In this document: positions 56,362 through 64,000 of the stretch, piece after piece | Layout: the number at the start of each line of letters is the position of its first letter | How positions within the stretch are numbered: the stretch's first letter is position 1 | From: Arthrobacter sp. | Lineage (GTDB): Bacteria; Actinomycetota; Actinomycetes; Actinomycetales; Micrococcaceae | Length of the DNA stretch: 64,000 bases | Assembly: GCA_023264815.1 (NCBI GenBank) | Contig: JAHFUZ010000002.1 | Location: forward strand, 1 to 64,000 | Direction of reading: 5' to 3' | Notes under the pieces: generated by a model | The model's input: only the letters and a program-made list of their open reading frames with translations | Told to the model about the DNA's origin: nothing | Database searches by the model: none | Made by a program: the position numbers and the translations under genes

Positions 56362-58167
56362 CTAGGCCACCAGGCTGTGCACCTTTACACGGTGGAAGTG
56401 CTTCAGCACCTCCTGCGCGTGGTGAATCTCGCGGGCCTGCGCTGCGGCATCCCAGCCCAGCGGTCCGGCCAGAACTTGCGCCACCTCGTTGAGCAGTTCT
56501 CCGGTGACCAGACCCCGGAAGGCAAGGGAAGTACGGCGGATCAGGACGTCGACGAGATGCCCGGTCTGCTCGTGCAGGGCCATGTATTCCAGCTCGCGGA
56601 CGCTAAGTTCACGCGTCGAATGCAGCAGCCGGTCAGCCCCGGCATCAAGGAAACTGATGACCTCCGCCGCCCTGGTGCCGTAGCGGGTCAGCAGGGTCTC
56701 GGTCCGGTCGGCGTCGCGGCCGGCTGAGACATGGGCCTTGATCCATTCCTGGATCCCGGCGTCGTCCGCCGGGAAGCCGGCGCCGCCTCCGATGGCGAGT
56801 TTCGCCGTCGATACCGTCCGTTCCCTGCCGAGTTCGGCCAGCACGTCATTGGCCAGATGCTCGGCCAGTGCGCGGAAGGTTGTCCATTTGCCGCCCACCA
56901 GGCTGAAGACGACGGCGCCCGTGCCGTTTGCCTGCCGTTCGATCCGGTAGTCACGGGAGACGAATCCGGGCTGGGTTGCGTCGTGCCGCGGCAGCGGGCG
57001 CACACCGGAGAACGTGTAGACGATCTGCTCCCGGTCAACGGGGATATCGGGAAAGACATGGCCGATGAGCTCAAGGAAGTAGTCGATCTCGGCATCGGTG
57101 CACACGGCATCCTGCGCCATGTCCGCATCCACATCGGTTGTTCCCACCAGGACCCTGTCCCCCATGGGGTAGATCAGCACAATCCGGCCATCGGTGTGTT
57201 CAAAGAAGATCTCCCGGCCATTGCACGCTTCCAGGAGTTCAGGGTGGTCCAGCACAATGTGCGATCCCTTTGTGCCGCCCATAAACGCCGTCGCCGCGCC
57301 CATGGCCTGGTTGGTCAGATCCACCCAGGCGCCGGTGGTGTTGACGATGACATCGGCGGTGAAGTCGAAGAGCTCGCCGGTGAGTTCGTCACGCAGTTGG
57401 ACCGTGCTGCGGGTGGCTGCGCTTCCGGAGGCAGCAGGAGCGGCCATGGACTGGAGCGAGACGTAGTTGCTGGCGCGTGCCGTGGCGTTCCCGGAAGGGC
57501 CTGTGAGCTGCCCCGCTTTTTCGCCGTCCCGCAGGACGTCGAGGGTGAGCCGCTCCGGATTGTGCACGGAAGCGTCAAAATAGGTGGCCGCGTACTTGAT
57601 TCCTGGGTGCAGCCGCGGAAGTTCCGCCAGGGCACGCTTGCGGCCCCGGAACTGGTGCCGCGGTACGGTGCCGCCGTCGCGGGAGAAGGAGTCATACATG
57701 CTGAGGCCCAGCTTGATCAGGAAGGCGCCGCGTTCCGTGGGCTTCCCCTGCTGCTTGTGGGTAAGGAACCTCAGGGGCGCGGCAAGCACACCGGAGAATG
57801 TGCTGAAGATGGGGATGGTGGTCTGCAGCGGCTTCACATAGTGCGGGGCAATGCGCAGGAGGCGGTTGCGCTCCACCACCGACTCCTGGACCAGACGGAA
57901 TTCACCGTTTTCCAGGTAGCGGATCCCGCCATGGATCATGTGGGAGGAGGCGCCGCTGGCACCCTGGCAGTAGTCACCCCGCTCCACCAGTGCCACGTCC
58001 ACACCCTGCAGGGCAAGATCCCTGAAGGTGCCGACGCCGTTGATCCCGCCGCCGATGATCAGCACTTTGGCCTGCGGACGCTCACGGAGAGCCTGCAGGG
58101 AATTCCGTGCATTCTTGGCCGGGGCGGGCGTGGTGCCACCGTGGCCAAATAAGTTCCTGGTTCCCAA
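56362..58167 (-). CDS. glpD: Glycerol-3-phosphate dehydrogenase (quinone-linked)
   Basis: A 601-residue FAD enzyme. The FAD site is VLIIGGGINGVGTFRDLALQ, then ASGASSHMIHGGIRYLENGE, and the C-terminal DAO_C domain. It feeds electrons to menaquinone and so to the bcc-aa3 chain encoded in the window. The TTG at 58167 has AAGGAG about eight bases upstream. Divergent from the SorC-type regulator. Confidence 0.96.
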   Translation of the reverse strand: MGTRNLFGHGGTTPAPAKNARNSLQALRERPQAKVLIIGGGINGVGTFRDLALQGVDVALVERGDYCQGASGASSHMIHGGIRYLENGEFRLVQESVVERNRLLRIAPHYVKPLQTTIPIFSTFSGVLAAPLRFLTHKQQGKPTERGAFLIKLGLSMYDSFSRDGGTVPRHQFRGRKRALAELPRLHPGIKYAATYFDASVHNPERLTLDVLRDGEKAGQLTGPSGNATARASNYVSLQSMAAPAASGSAATRSTVQLRDELTGELFDFTADVIVNTTGAWVDLTNQAMGAATAFMGGTKGSHIVLDHPELLEACNGREIFFEHTDGRIVLIYPMGDRVLVGTTDVDADMAQDAVCTDAEIDYFLELIGHVFPDIPVDREQIVYTFSGVRPLPRHDATQPGFVSRDYRIERQANGTGAVVFSLVGGKWTTFRALAEHLANDVLAELGRERTVSTAKLAIGGGAGFPADDAGIQEWIKAHVSAGRDADRTETLLTRYGTRAAEVISFLDAGADRLLHSTRELSVRELEYMALHEQTGHLVDVLIRRTSLAFRGLVTGELLNEVAQVLAGPLGWDAAAQAREIHHAQEVLKHFHRVKVHSLVA

Positions 58168-58265
58168 AAAATGCTCCTTGGGTTAAGTCCTTGGGGCTAC
58201 CTTCGCAGGTCAGCCGCCCTTCTTCAACTATTCTTTGGAGTTATGGAAAATACCGTCAAGCTCTA

Positions 58266-58279
58266 TGCACAAACGTGCA
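58266..58279. promoter_or_regulatory. Inverted repeat in glpD/regulator gap
   Basis: TGCAC-AAAC-GTGCA, perfect 5-bp arms, 13 bases before the regulator ATG and about 99 bases from glpD. A candidate operator for the regulator. Confidence 0.5.
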
Positions 58280-58292
58280 GATTGGAAGCGAT

Positions 58293-59255
58293 ATGACGCT
58301 CTCACGACACTCCGACGCGCTTCGTGCTGCACAGATGTATTACCTCCAGGACCTCACGATGGATGCGATTGCGCGGGAGCTCCGGACGTCCCGGTCCACG
58401 GTCTCCCGGCTCCTTTCCGCTGCCAGGGAGACGGGGCTGGTCCAGATCCAGATCCGCAATCCGCTGGACACCGGTCCGGAGCTGGAAGGAATTATCCGGC
58501 GCGAGTACAACGTTGACGTCCACGTTGTTCCGGTCCTGGAGTCACTGAATGAGGCGGAAACACTGGATCGTGTGGCCATCCAGGCTGCCCGGACCATCGG
58601 CCCGCTGGTAGACTCCAACGCGATCATCGGCGTGGCCTGGGGATCAACTCTCAGCGCTGTCAGCCGGCACCTGACCCGAAAGATCACCCACGACACCGTG
58701 GTGGTCCAGCTGAACGGCGCGGGCAACATGCACACCACGGGTATCACCTATGCCAGTGACATCATGCGCCGCTTCGGCAGTGCCTATGGGGCGCGGGTGG
58801 AGCAGTTCCCCGTACCGGCGTTCTTCGACCATGCAGCCACCAAGACCGCCATGTGGAATGAGCGCAGCGTGCAACGCATCCTGGCGTTGCAGGCCCGTAT
58901 GAGCATCGCGATCTTTGGCGTGGGCTCAGTCGAAGCTGATTACCCCAGCCACGTCTACGCCGGCGGCTACCTGGACGAAAACGACCTCAGGGTGCTGGCC
59001 CATTCGGACGTGGTGGGCGATGTTGCCACCGTCTTCTTCCGGCGGGACGGGTCATCGGACGGGATCGTCCTGAATGAGCGGTCCACGGGCCCGGCACTCT
59101 CCCAGCTGCGCCAGGTCCGGCGCCGGATCTGCGTGGTGTCCGGCGCATCGAAGATCAACGGCCTGCGGGGCGCCCTCAGCGCCGGCCTCGCCACGGACCT
59201 CATCCTGGACGAAGCCACCGCGCGGCGCCTGGTGGGTTTTGGCGGCATGGCCTAG
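58293..59255 (+). CDS. SorC/DeoR-type sugar-binding transcription regulator
   Basis: A 320-residue regulator: helix-turn-helix (about 10-55, YYLQDLTMDAIARELRTSRS) and a sugar-phosphate-binding domain (about 60-315) with the GVAWGSTLSAVS segment and GLRGALSAGLATDLILDEATA at the end. Members sense phosphorylated sugars or polyols. GGAAG is five bases before the ATG. The divergent placement next to glpD suggests it controls glycerol genes; this is inference. Confidence 0.9.
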   Translation: MTLSRHSDALRAAQMYYLQDLTMDAIARELRTSRSTVSRLLSAARETGLVQIQIRNPLDTGPELEGIIRREYNVDVHVVPVLESLNEAETLDRVAIQAARTIGPLVDSNAIIGVAWGSTLSAVSRHLTRKITHDTVVVQLNGAGNMHTTGITYASDIMRRFGSAYGARVEQFPVPAFFDHAATKTAMWNERSVQRILALQARMSIAIFGVGSVEADYPSHVYAGGYLDENDLRVLAHSDVVGDVATVFFRRDGSSDGIVLNERSTGPALSQLRQVRRRICVVSGASKINGLRGALSAGLATDLILDEATARRLVGFGGMA

Positions 59256-59277
59256 CTGAATGGGTAGAGTCAGTCCT

Positions 59278-60147
59278 ATGAAAACCTCACCGCGCCTCAG
59301 CCTGAACAACGGTGTGCTGATCGACCAGTTGGGCTACGGGCTTTACAAGGTTCCGCCCGCCGACGCCGCATCGCTGGTGGCGATCGCCCTGGGCACCGGC
59401 TACCGCCACCTGGACACGGCCGCGATGTACGGCAACGAGGCGGGCGTGGCGCGGGCCTTGGGCGCGGCAGTGGATTCCGACGGCGGGAGCGGCGGTTCAG
59501 GGGAAGCCTCGCCGGGGCTGCGGCGCGAGGATGTGTTTGTCACCACCAAGGTCTGGAACGACGACCACGGGTACGACGCAACCCTCAGGGCGTTTGATAC
59601 GTCCATGGTCAACCTCGGCCTGGATTACGTAGATATGTACCTGATCCACTGGCCCTGTGCCCGCCGCGGCCTCTATGTCGAAACGTACCGGGCCCTGGAG
59701 ACGCTCTACCGCGAAGGGAAAGTGCGCGCCATCGGCGTCTGCAACTTCCAACCGTCCCACCTCGACCGCCTGCTGGAAAGCGCCGAAGTGGTGCCGGCAG
59801 TGAACCAGATTGAACTGCACCCCTGGCTCCAGCAGACTGAACTCAGGGAAAAGCACCTCAGCCTGGGGATCCGGACCGAAGCGTGGAGCCCCCTGGGCAG
59901 GGGGCACGTGCTGTCCGATCCCGTGGTGATGGCCCTCGCTTCCGAGCACCGCAGGACACCTGCCCAGGTCATCCTGCGCTGGCACGTCCAGCTGGGGAAT
60001 ATCGCCATACCCAAGGCCAGTTCCGAGTCCCGGATCCGGGAAAACCTGGATGTCTTTGGCTTTGCCCTCTCTGAGCGGGACATGATGGCCCTGGCGGAGC
60101 TTGACCGCGGCCAGCGCACCGGCTCCCACCCTGACAACGTTCACTAG
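59278..60147 (+). CDS. Aldo/keto reductase
   Basis: A 289-residue AKR with the catalytic tetrad in YRHLDTAAMYGNE (Asp, Tyr), FVTTKVWND (Lys) and LIHWP (His). NADPH-binding residues are in IPKASSESRIREN. A short Gly/Ser insertion (about 68-78) is unusual. The ATG at 59278 is preferred to one at 59260. It reads in the same direction as the regulator, 22 bases after its stop, and may be co-transcribed. Substrate unknown. Confidence 0.92.
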   Translation: MKTSPRLSLNNGVLIDQLGYGLYKVPPADAASLVAIALGTGYRHLDTAAMYGNEAGVARALGAAVDSDGGSGGSGEASPGLRREDVFVTTKVWNDDHGYDATLRAFDTSMVNLGLDYVDMYLIHWPCARRGLYVETYRALETLYREGKVRAIGVCNFQPSHLDRLLESAEVVPAVNQIELHPWLQQTELREKHLSLGIRTEAWSPLGRGHVLSDPVVMALASEHRRTPAQVILRWHVQLGNIAIPKASSESRIRENLDVFGFALSERDMMALAELDRGQRTGSHPDNVH

Positions 60148-60158
60148 GACCTGCCGTC

Positions 60159-61088
60159 ATGACAACAGCCGCCCATCAGCCATCCGACGCGCCGTCCTAC
60201 TTCAGTCCCGGGCTAGAGGCGCGCACCCACGCCGGCCAGCTGGAGCTGCATGGCAGCACCGTGGCGTACTGGACCTACGAGCCCGTCAGGGAAACAGCGG
60301 AAACGCGCACCATCCTGGTCATCCATGGCTTCCGCGGCGATCACCATGGCCTGCTCCGGGTGGCAGACCAGTTGCCGGAAATGCGCCTCATCATGCCTGA
60401 CCTTCCCGGGTTCGGCAGTTCGGCAGCGTTCGCGGCCGGTGAACACTCGGTGGAGCAGTACGGCACGTTTATCACGGGCCTGATGGCGGCACTGGGCCTC
60501 GGCCCGGACACGGTCCTGCTGGGACACTCCTTCGGCTCGATCGTCGCAGCCCACTTTGTGGCCAGCCATCCAGGGGCCGTCAGGCCACTGATCCTCATCA
60601 ATCCCATCGCCGCACCTGCCCTGGAAGGCCCCAAGGGCGTCATGACCAAGCTCGCCGTACTGTACTACCGGCTGGGTGCACGGCTTCCGCGCGCCCTGGG
60701 CCTGGCCCTCCTGCGCAGCCCGCTGATTGTCCGGGTCATGAGCGAGGCCATGGCCAAAACGGGCGACAGGGAACTGCGTGCTTTCATCCATGCCCAGCAC
60801 CACAGTTACTTCAGCGCCTTCGCCAACCGGGAAAGCCTGCTGGAGTCGTTCACAGCCTCCGTGAGCGGCCATGTGGCAGAGGTTGCCGAGAAGCTGACCC
60901 TGCCGGTCCTGCTGGTGGCCGGCGAAAAAGACGAGATCGCCACGCTCCCGGACCAGCGCCACCTTGCCACGCTCCTCCCGGACGGGGCCCTCAAAGTCAT
61001 TCCCGGCGTCGGCCATCTGATCCACTACGAAACTCCCGCGCCGGCCGCCGGGTTCATCCGCAGCTTCCTCAAGGAAAACCCCGCGTGA
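60159..61088 (+). CDS. Alpha/beta hydrolase
   Basis: A 309-residue hydrolase with IHGFRGDHHGL (oxyanion hole), GHSFGS (nucleophile elbow) and C-terminal GVGHLIHYE (catalytic His). A cap domain lies near residues 150-220. It starts 12 bases after the aldo/keto reductase stop and its stop overlaps the next start (GTGA), so these three form an operon-like run. Substrate unknown. Confidence 0.85.
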   Translation: MTTAAHQPSDAPSYFSPGLEARTHAGQLELHGSTVAYWTYEPVRETAETRTILVIHGFRGDHHGLLRVADQLPEMRLIMPDLPGFGSSAAFAAGEHSVEQYGTFITGLMAALGLGPDTVLLGHSFGSIVAAHFVASHPGAVRPLILINPIAAPALEGPKGVMTKLAVLYYRLGARLPRALGLALLRSPLIVRVMSEAMAKTGDRELRAFIHAQHHSYFSAFANRESLLESFTASVSGHVAEVAEKLTLPVLLVAGEKDEIATLPDQRHLATLLPDGALKVIPGVGHLIHYETPAPAAGFIRSFLKENPA

Positions 61089-62176
61089 AGATTGTCATCG
61101 ATGCACGATTTACCAGGACCGACCACCACGACGGCATCAGCCGCTACGGCGCGAGCCTGATCGCCGCGACGGCCAAGGTAGCGGATGTCTCCATGCTGAT
61201 CAGTGACGTGCGGCAGCTTGCCCTGCTCCCGGACGTCCCCTACACACTCATCAGCAGTCCGCTGTCCCCGCTGGAACTCTTTGTGGCCCGCAAAATCAAC
61301 CCTCTCGGCGCGGACGTGGTGGTCTGCCCCATGCAGACCATGGGCACCTGGGGACGCCGGTACGGCCTGGTCCTGACTTTGCATGACCTCATCTACTACG
61401 AGCACCCCGCTCCCCCGGGATTCCTGCCCGCACCTGTCCGCGTCCTCTGGCGGCTGTACCACAAGGCATTCTGGCCGCAGCGCCTGCTCCTGAACCGTGC
61501 CGACATCGTAGCTACCATCAGCAGGACCACCGAAGCGCTGATGGCGAAGTACCGGCTGACGCGGCGGCCGGTACGGATCATCAGCAACGCCCCGCAGCCG
61601 GGACAGGAACCCAGGGACCCCGCTGCCGGGGCTGACCATACGCTCGTGTATATGGGTTCATTTATGCCGTACAAGAATGTGGAGACCCTGGTGGCCGGCA
61701 TGTCCGGGCTGCCGGACTTCACGCTGCACCTGCTGAGCAGGATCACCCCCGAACGCCGGGCAGAGCTGGAGGCCGTGGTCGCGGCGGGCGCCAGGGTGGT
61801 TTTCCACAACGGCGTCACCGACGACGAATACGCTGTCCTGCTCCGGCGCGCCACCGCACTGGTGAGCCTGTCCCGCGCGGAGGGCTACGGGTTGCCCCTG
61901 GTGGAGGCCATGGCGCTGGGCACACCGGTGATTGCCAGCGACATTCCGATCTTCAGGGAGGTGGGCGGGGACGCCGCCTCCTATGTTGACCCGGACTCTG
62001 CCGCGGAATTCTCCGCTGCCGCACAGAAACTGCGCGACGCGGACCACTGGCAGGACGTTTCCCGCCGCTCGGTGGCCCGTGCGGCGGAATTCAGCTGGGA
62101 CGAGTCGGCCCGCCAGCTCATCGAGGTGGCGCACGATATTGTGGCCGCCCGCTCCCGTGGCAGGCGTCCGCGGTAG
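61085..62176 (+). CDS. Family 1/4 glycosyltransferase
   Basis: A 363-residue GT-B enzyme. The N-terminal domain has DARFTRTDHHDGISRYG; the C-terminal nucleotide-sugar domain has YMGSFMPYKNVETL and SRAEGYGLPLVEAMALGTPVI, with the conserved E-x7-E. It likely transfers mannose or glucose to a lipid or glycan. GTG start overlaps the preceding stop. Confidence 0.9.
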   Translation: MKIVIDARFTRTDHHDGISRYGASLIAATAKVADVSMLISDVRQLALLPDVPYTLISSPLSPLELFVARKINPLGADVVVCPMQTMGTWGRRYGLVLTLHDLIYYEHPAPPGFLPAPVRVLWRLYHKAFWPQRLLLNRADIVATISRTTEALMAKYRLTRRPVRIISNAPQPGQEPRDPAAGADHTLVYMGSFMPYKNVETLVAGMSGLPDFTLHLLSRITPERRAELEAVVAAGARVVFHNGVTDDEYAVLLRRATALVSLSRAEGYGLPLVEAMALGTPVIASDIPIFREVGGDAASYVDPDSAAEFSAAAQKLRDADHWQDVSRRSVARAAEFSWDESARQLIEVAHDIVAARSRGRRPR

Positions 62177-62182
62177 GGGCCG

Positions 62183-64000
62183 CTACAGGACGTCAACGCC
62201 GTCGAGCCTGACCTGCACGGGTTCCTCGCTCCGCTTGGCAGCGGCCGCAGCCTTGGTGGACCGCAGGACCCGGGTCACCGTGGCGGCCTGTCCGTAGGGA
62301 AAGAACAACAGGGTACGGACGTCGTCGCCCTGCTGGGCCGCCGCCGGGCCCATAAGCACCACGGGTGCCGGCCCCACGGTCCGCAGGGCCACGCCGGAGG
62401 CGGCCAGCTGCTTTTCCGCCGCCGCCGTGAAATGCACGACGGCGGTCCTCGGGCCGGTGACGGAGGCAATCCTGACGGCGGGCGGCAGTTGGAGTTCCAT
62501 CCGGAGCTCCAGCTCGCGCCGCGCGTACCCGGCCGGGTCCCACCGCAGCAGGGCACCCACGGCGGCGCTTTCCGTCGCGGTGATGACCACCAGGCCGCCG
62601 TCGGATGCGGGACGCACCAGCGCGGCGGCATTGAACCAGCGGCGGACAGTGTCCTCGCCGGCGCGGAGGTTCTCCCGGCGCAGCATCGAGTCCCCGTCCA
62701 GCAGGAGGGCGGCGGCGTAGCCGCCGTCTGCGACCGGCTCCGCCCCGACGGTGGCCACCACCAGTGCCCTGGCGCTGCCGACTGCAGCCTTCACATGGTC
62801 GCCGGAGGAGGTGACGACGGTCTTTCCGGGGAAGGCACGGCCGAGCTCCTCGGCCGTCCTCAGCACCCCGGTGGCGCCTTTCCGGAGCTTCCGGCCTGAG
62901 CAGTGCACGCACTGCCAGCCCGGGGCGGGCGTTGAACACCAGCGGCACTGCGGGATGGCGGAACTGCCGCTGGCACCTGCAACGGCCAGTGGCCCCTGGC
63001 AGGACTGGCAGCGCGACGGCTCCCGGCAGGTCTCACAAACCAGCGATGGCGCGTACCCGGCCCTGGCCACCTGGACCAGCACCGGCCCGCGGTCCAGCCC
63101 CTCCTTGGCGGCCCGCCAGGCGGCACCGGGAAGCCGGGCCACCAGGGCGAGGGGATCGCGTTCCTGTTCAAAGCTGTCAGCGGTATTCAGGACACGGGGA
63201 ACCGTCCGGCGCACAACTGCACGCTCCGCGTCGACGGGCATGGCCCAGCCCGCCTCAACCAGCCTCTGCAGTTCCGTACTCCGGGCATGGCCCGCCATCA
63301 AACATGCCGTGCCGTCCTGGTCGGCCCGCACTAGCAGCACGTCGCGGGCATGCCAGTACGGGGCCCGCTGTTCAAGGTGGAGATCGTTCCCGTCATCCCA
63401 GCAGGCAACGAGGCCCAGATCGTGGACGGGTGCGAACGCCGCCGACCTTGTGCCGATGGCCACCCGAGCGGATCCGTCCAGAACGCGCAGGAAATTCCGA
63501 TAACGGGGCGTGGGCCCGTCCTCTGCGCTCAGCCTGGCGATGTCTTCCGCAGGCAGAAGCTGCTGCAGGGCCTGTTCGAGCTGGTCGAGATCGCGGTAGT
63601 CCGGTACCACCAGCACGGCGCCCCGGCCGGATGCACGCACGGCGGCCACTGCTTCCGCCACCAGCCGCGGCCACGCCGCGGGCCCGAACCCCTGGAGGGG
63701 GCTGAAGACCGCCCGTGGGGATCCGCCTTCCTGCAGGTGGCGGACAAAGGCCGTCCCATTGCGGTAGCTGGCCCATGCGGTAGACGAAGACGGCCCTTTG
63801 GTTTCTCCGGGCGCAGATGCGTAGGGCGCGGCCCCGGCCAGGAAGTCCTTCTCCAGCCGCGCCATGCGCGGCGGCACGGCAACACGCAGCACGTCACTGA
63901 CCGTGCCGGCGTACCGGGCGGCGACGGCGCCCACGAGGTCCCGCACGGCGGGCGTCAGGACGGCGACCGGGGAAATTACCTTGAACAGGGGCACCAGGGT
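62183..64000 (-). CDS. priA: Primosomal protein N' PriA, C-terminal part (runs off the window)
   Basis: The last 605 or so codons of PriA; the frame stays open to the window edge, so the true start lies beyond 64000. It has the 3'BD tail, the helicase lobes and the zinc module with CETCREPSRCQSCQG and CRWCSTPAPGWQCVHCSG. The Walker A motif (GSGKT) is replaced (FSPLQGFGPAAWPR) and the DEEH box is WDDG, so ATP hydrolysis is probably lost, as in other actinobacteria. It is convergent with the glycosyltransferase. Confidence 0.93.
   Translation of the reverse strand, partial: TLVPLFKVISPVAVLTPAVRDLVGAVAARYAGTVSDVLRVAVPPRMARLEKDFLAGAAPYASAPGETKGPSSSTAWASYRNGTAFVRHLQEGGSPRAVFSPLQGFGPAAWPRLVAEAVAAVRASGRGAVLVVPDYRDLDQLEQALQQLLPAEDIARLSAEDGPTPRYRNFLRVLDGSARVAIGTRSAAFAPVHDLGLVACWDDGNDLHLEQRAPYWHARDVLLVRADQDGTACLMAGHARSTELQRLVEAGWAMPVDAERAVVRRTVPRVLNTADSFEQERDPLALVARLPGAAWRAAKEGLDRGPVLVQVARAGYAPSLVCETCREPSRCQSCQGPLAVAGASGSSAIPQCRWCSTPAPGWQCVHCSGRKLRKGATGVLRTAEELGRAFPGKTVVTSSGDHVKAAVGSARALVVATVGAEPVADGGYAAALLLDGDSMLRRENLRAGEDTVRRWFNAAALVRPASDGGLVVITATESAAVGALLRWDPAGYARRELELRMELQLPPAVRIASVTGPRTAVVHFTAAAEKQLAASGVALRTVGPAPVVLMGPAAAQQGDDVRTLLFFPYGQAATVTRVLRSTKAAAAAKRSEEPVQVRLDGVDVL

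Overview
The window is high-GC DNA with the gene set and order of an actinobacterium of the Micrococcaceae (Arthrobacter/Pseudarthrobacter type). The evidence is a split bcc-aa3 respiratory chain (ctaE-qcrCAB apart from ctaCDF), the actinobacterial families DUF3043, DUF3054, DUF3097 and DUF4870, a helicase-dead PriA, and many GTG, TTG and leaderless starts. Genus-level placement is inference from protein sequence and gene order. Most of the window is ordinary chromosome; the accessory parts are the left end and one transposon.

Layout. 1-5114: an AT-richer intergenic stretch with two copies of an imperfect 44-bp direct repeat around a small ORF, then an exopolysaccharide module: a polysaccharide deacetylase/glycosyltransferase-2 fusion, a GH18 lipoprotein and a secreted double-psi-barrel-like protein. 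5171-7091: DUF3054 protein, stand-alone Lrp/AsnC ligand domain, trpD. 7239-11576: ctaE, qcrC, qcrA, qcrB, with a 17-bp perfect palindrome directly before the apparently leaderless ctaE start. 11652-15206: a GntR/UTRA regulator with a DasR-type operator, and ptsH, now separated by a 2,291-bp deleted Tn3-family element with 40-bp perfect terminal repeats, a 5-bp target duplication and a passenger gene. 15341-18923: ctaF, ctaD, ctaC, erpA. 19105-26141: M20 dipeptidase, DUF3043, pyrD, two tandem alpha/beta hydrolases, uppS, recO. 26227-28103: leuA with a leucine-codon leader peptide. 28218-31789: M13 peptidase and LCP protein. 31886-35727: phoH-ybeY-corC-era operon. 36102-40059: GerMN lipoprotein, then rsmE-dnaJ-hrcA behind a CIRCE operator. 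40232-45498: DUF3097, DUF4870, hemW, lepA, and a MazF-like protein without an antitoxin. 45670-51042: rpsT, holA-comEC-comEA, degV family. 51098-53811: leuS with what looks like its own leucine-leader attenuator. 53963-60144: glpK, glpF, glpD, a divergent SorC-type regulator and an aldo/keto reductase. 60159-64000: alpha/beta hydrolase, glycosyltransferase, and the 3' part of priA.

How genes work together. The cyd-independent respiratory branch is nearly complete (cytochrome bcc plus aa3 subunits I-IV). Leucine supply (leuA) and leucine charging (leuS) both appear controlled by short leader peptides with runs of Leu codons. Glycerol uptake, phosphorylation and oxidation lie together beside a sugar-phosphate-sensing regulator. 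The most unusual items are the transposon inserted between a DasR-like regulator/operator and the PTS phosphocarrier gene, the leuS leader, the duplicated upstream element before the exopolysaccharide locus, and the ctaE start-site palindrome.
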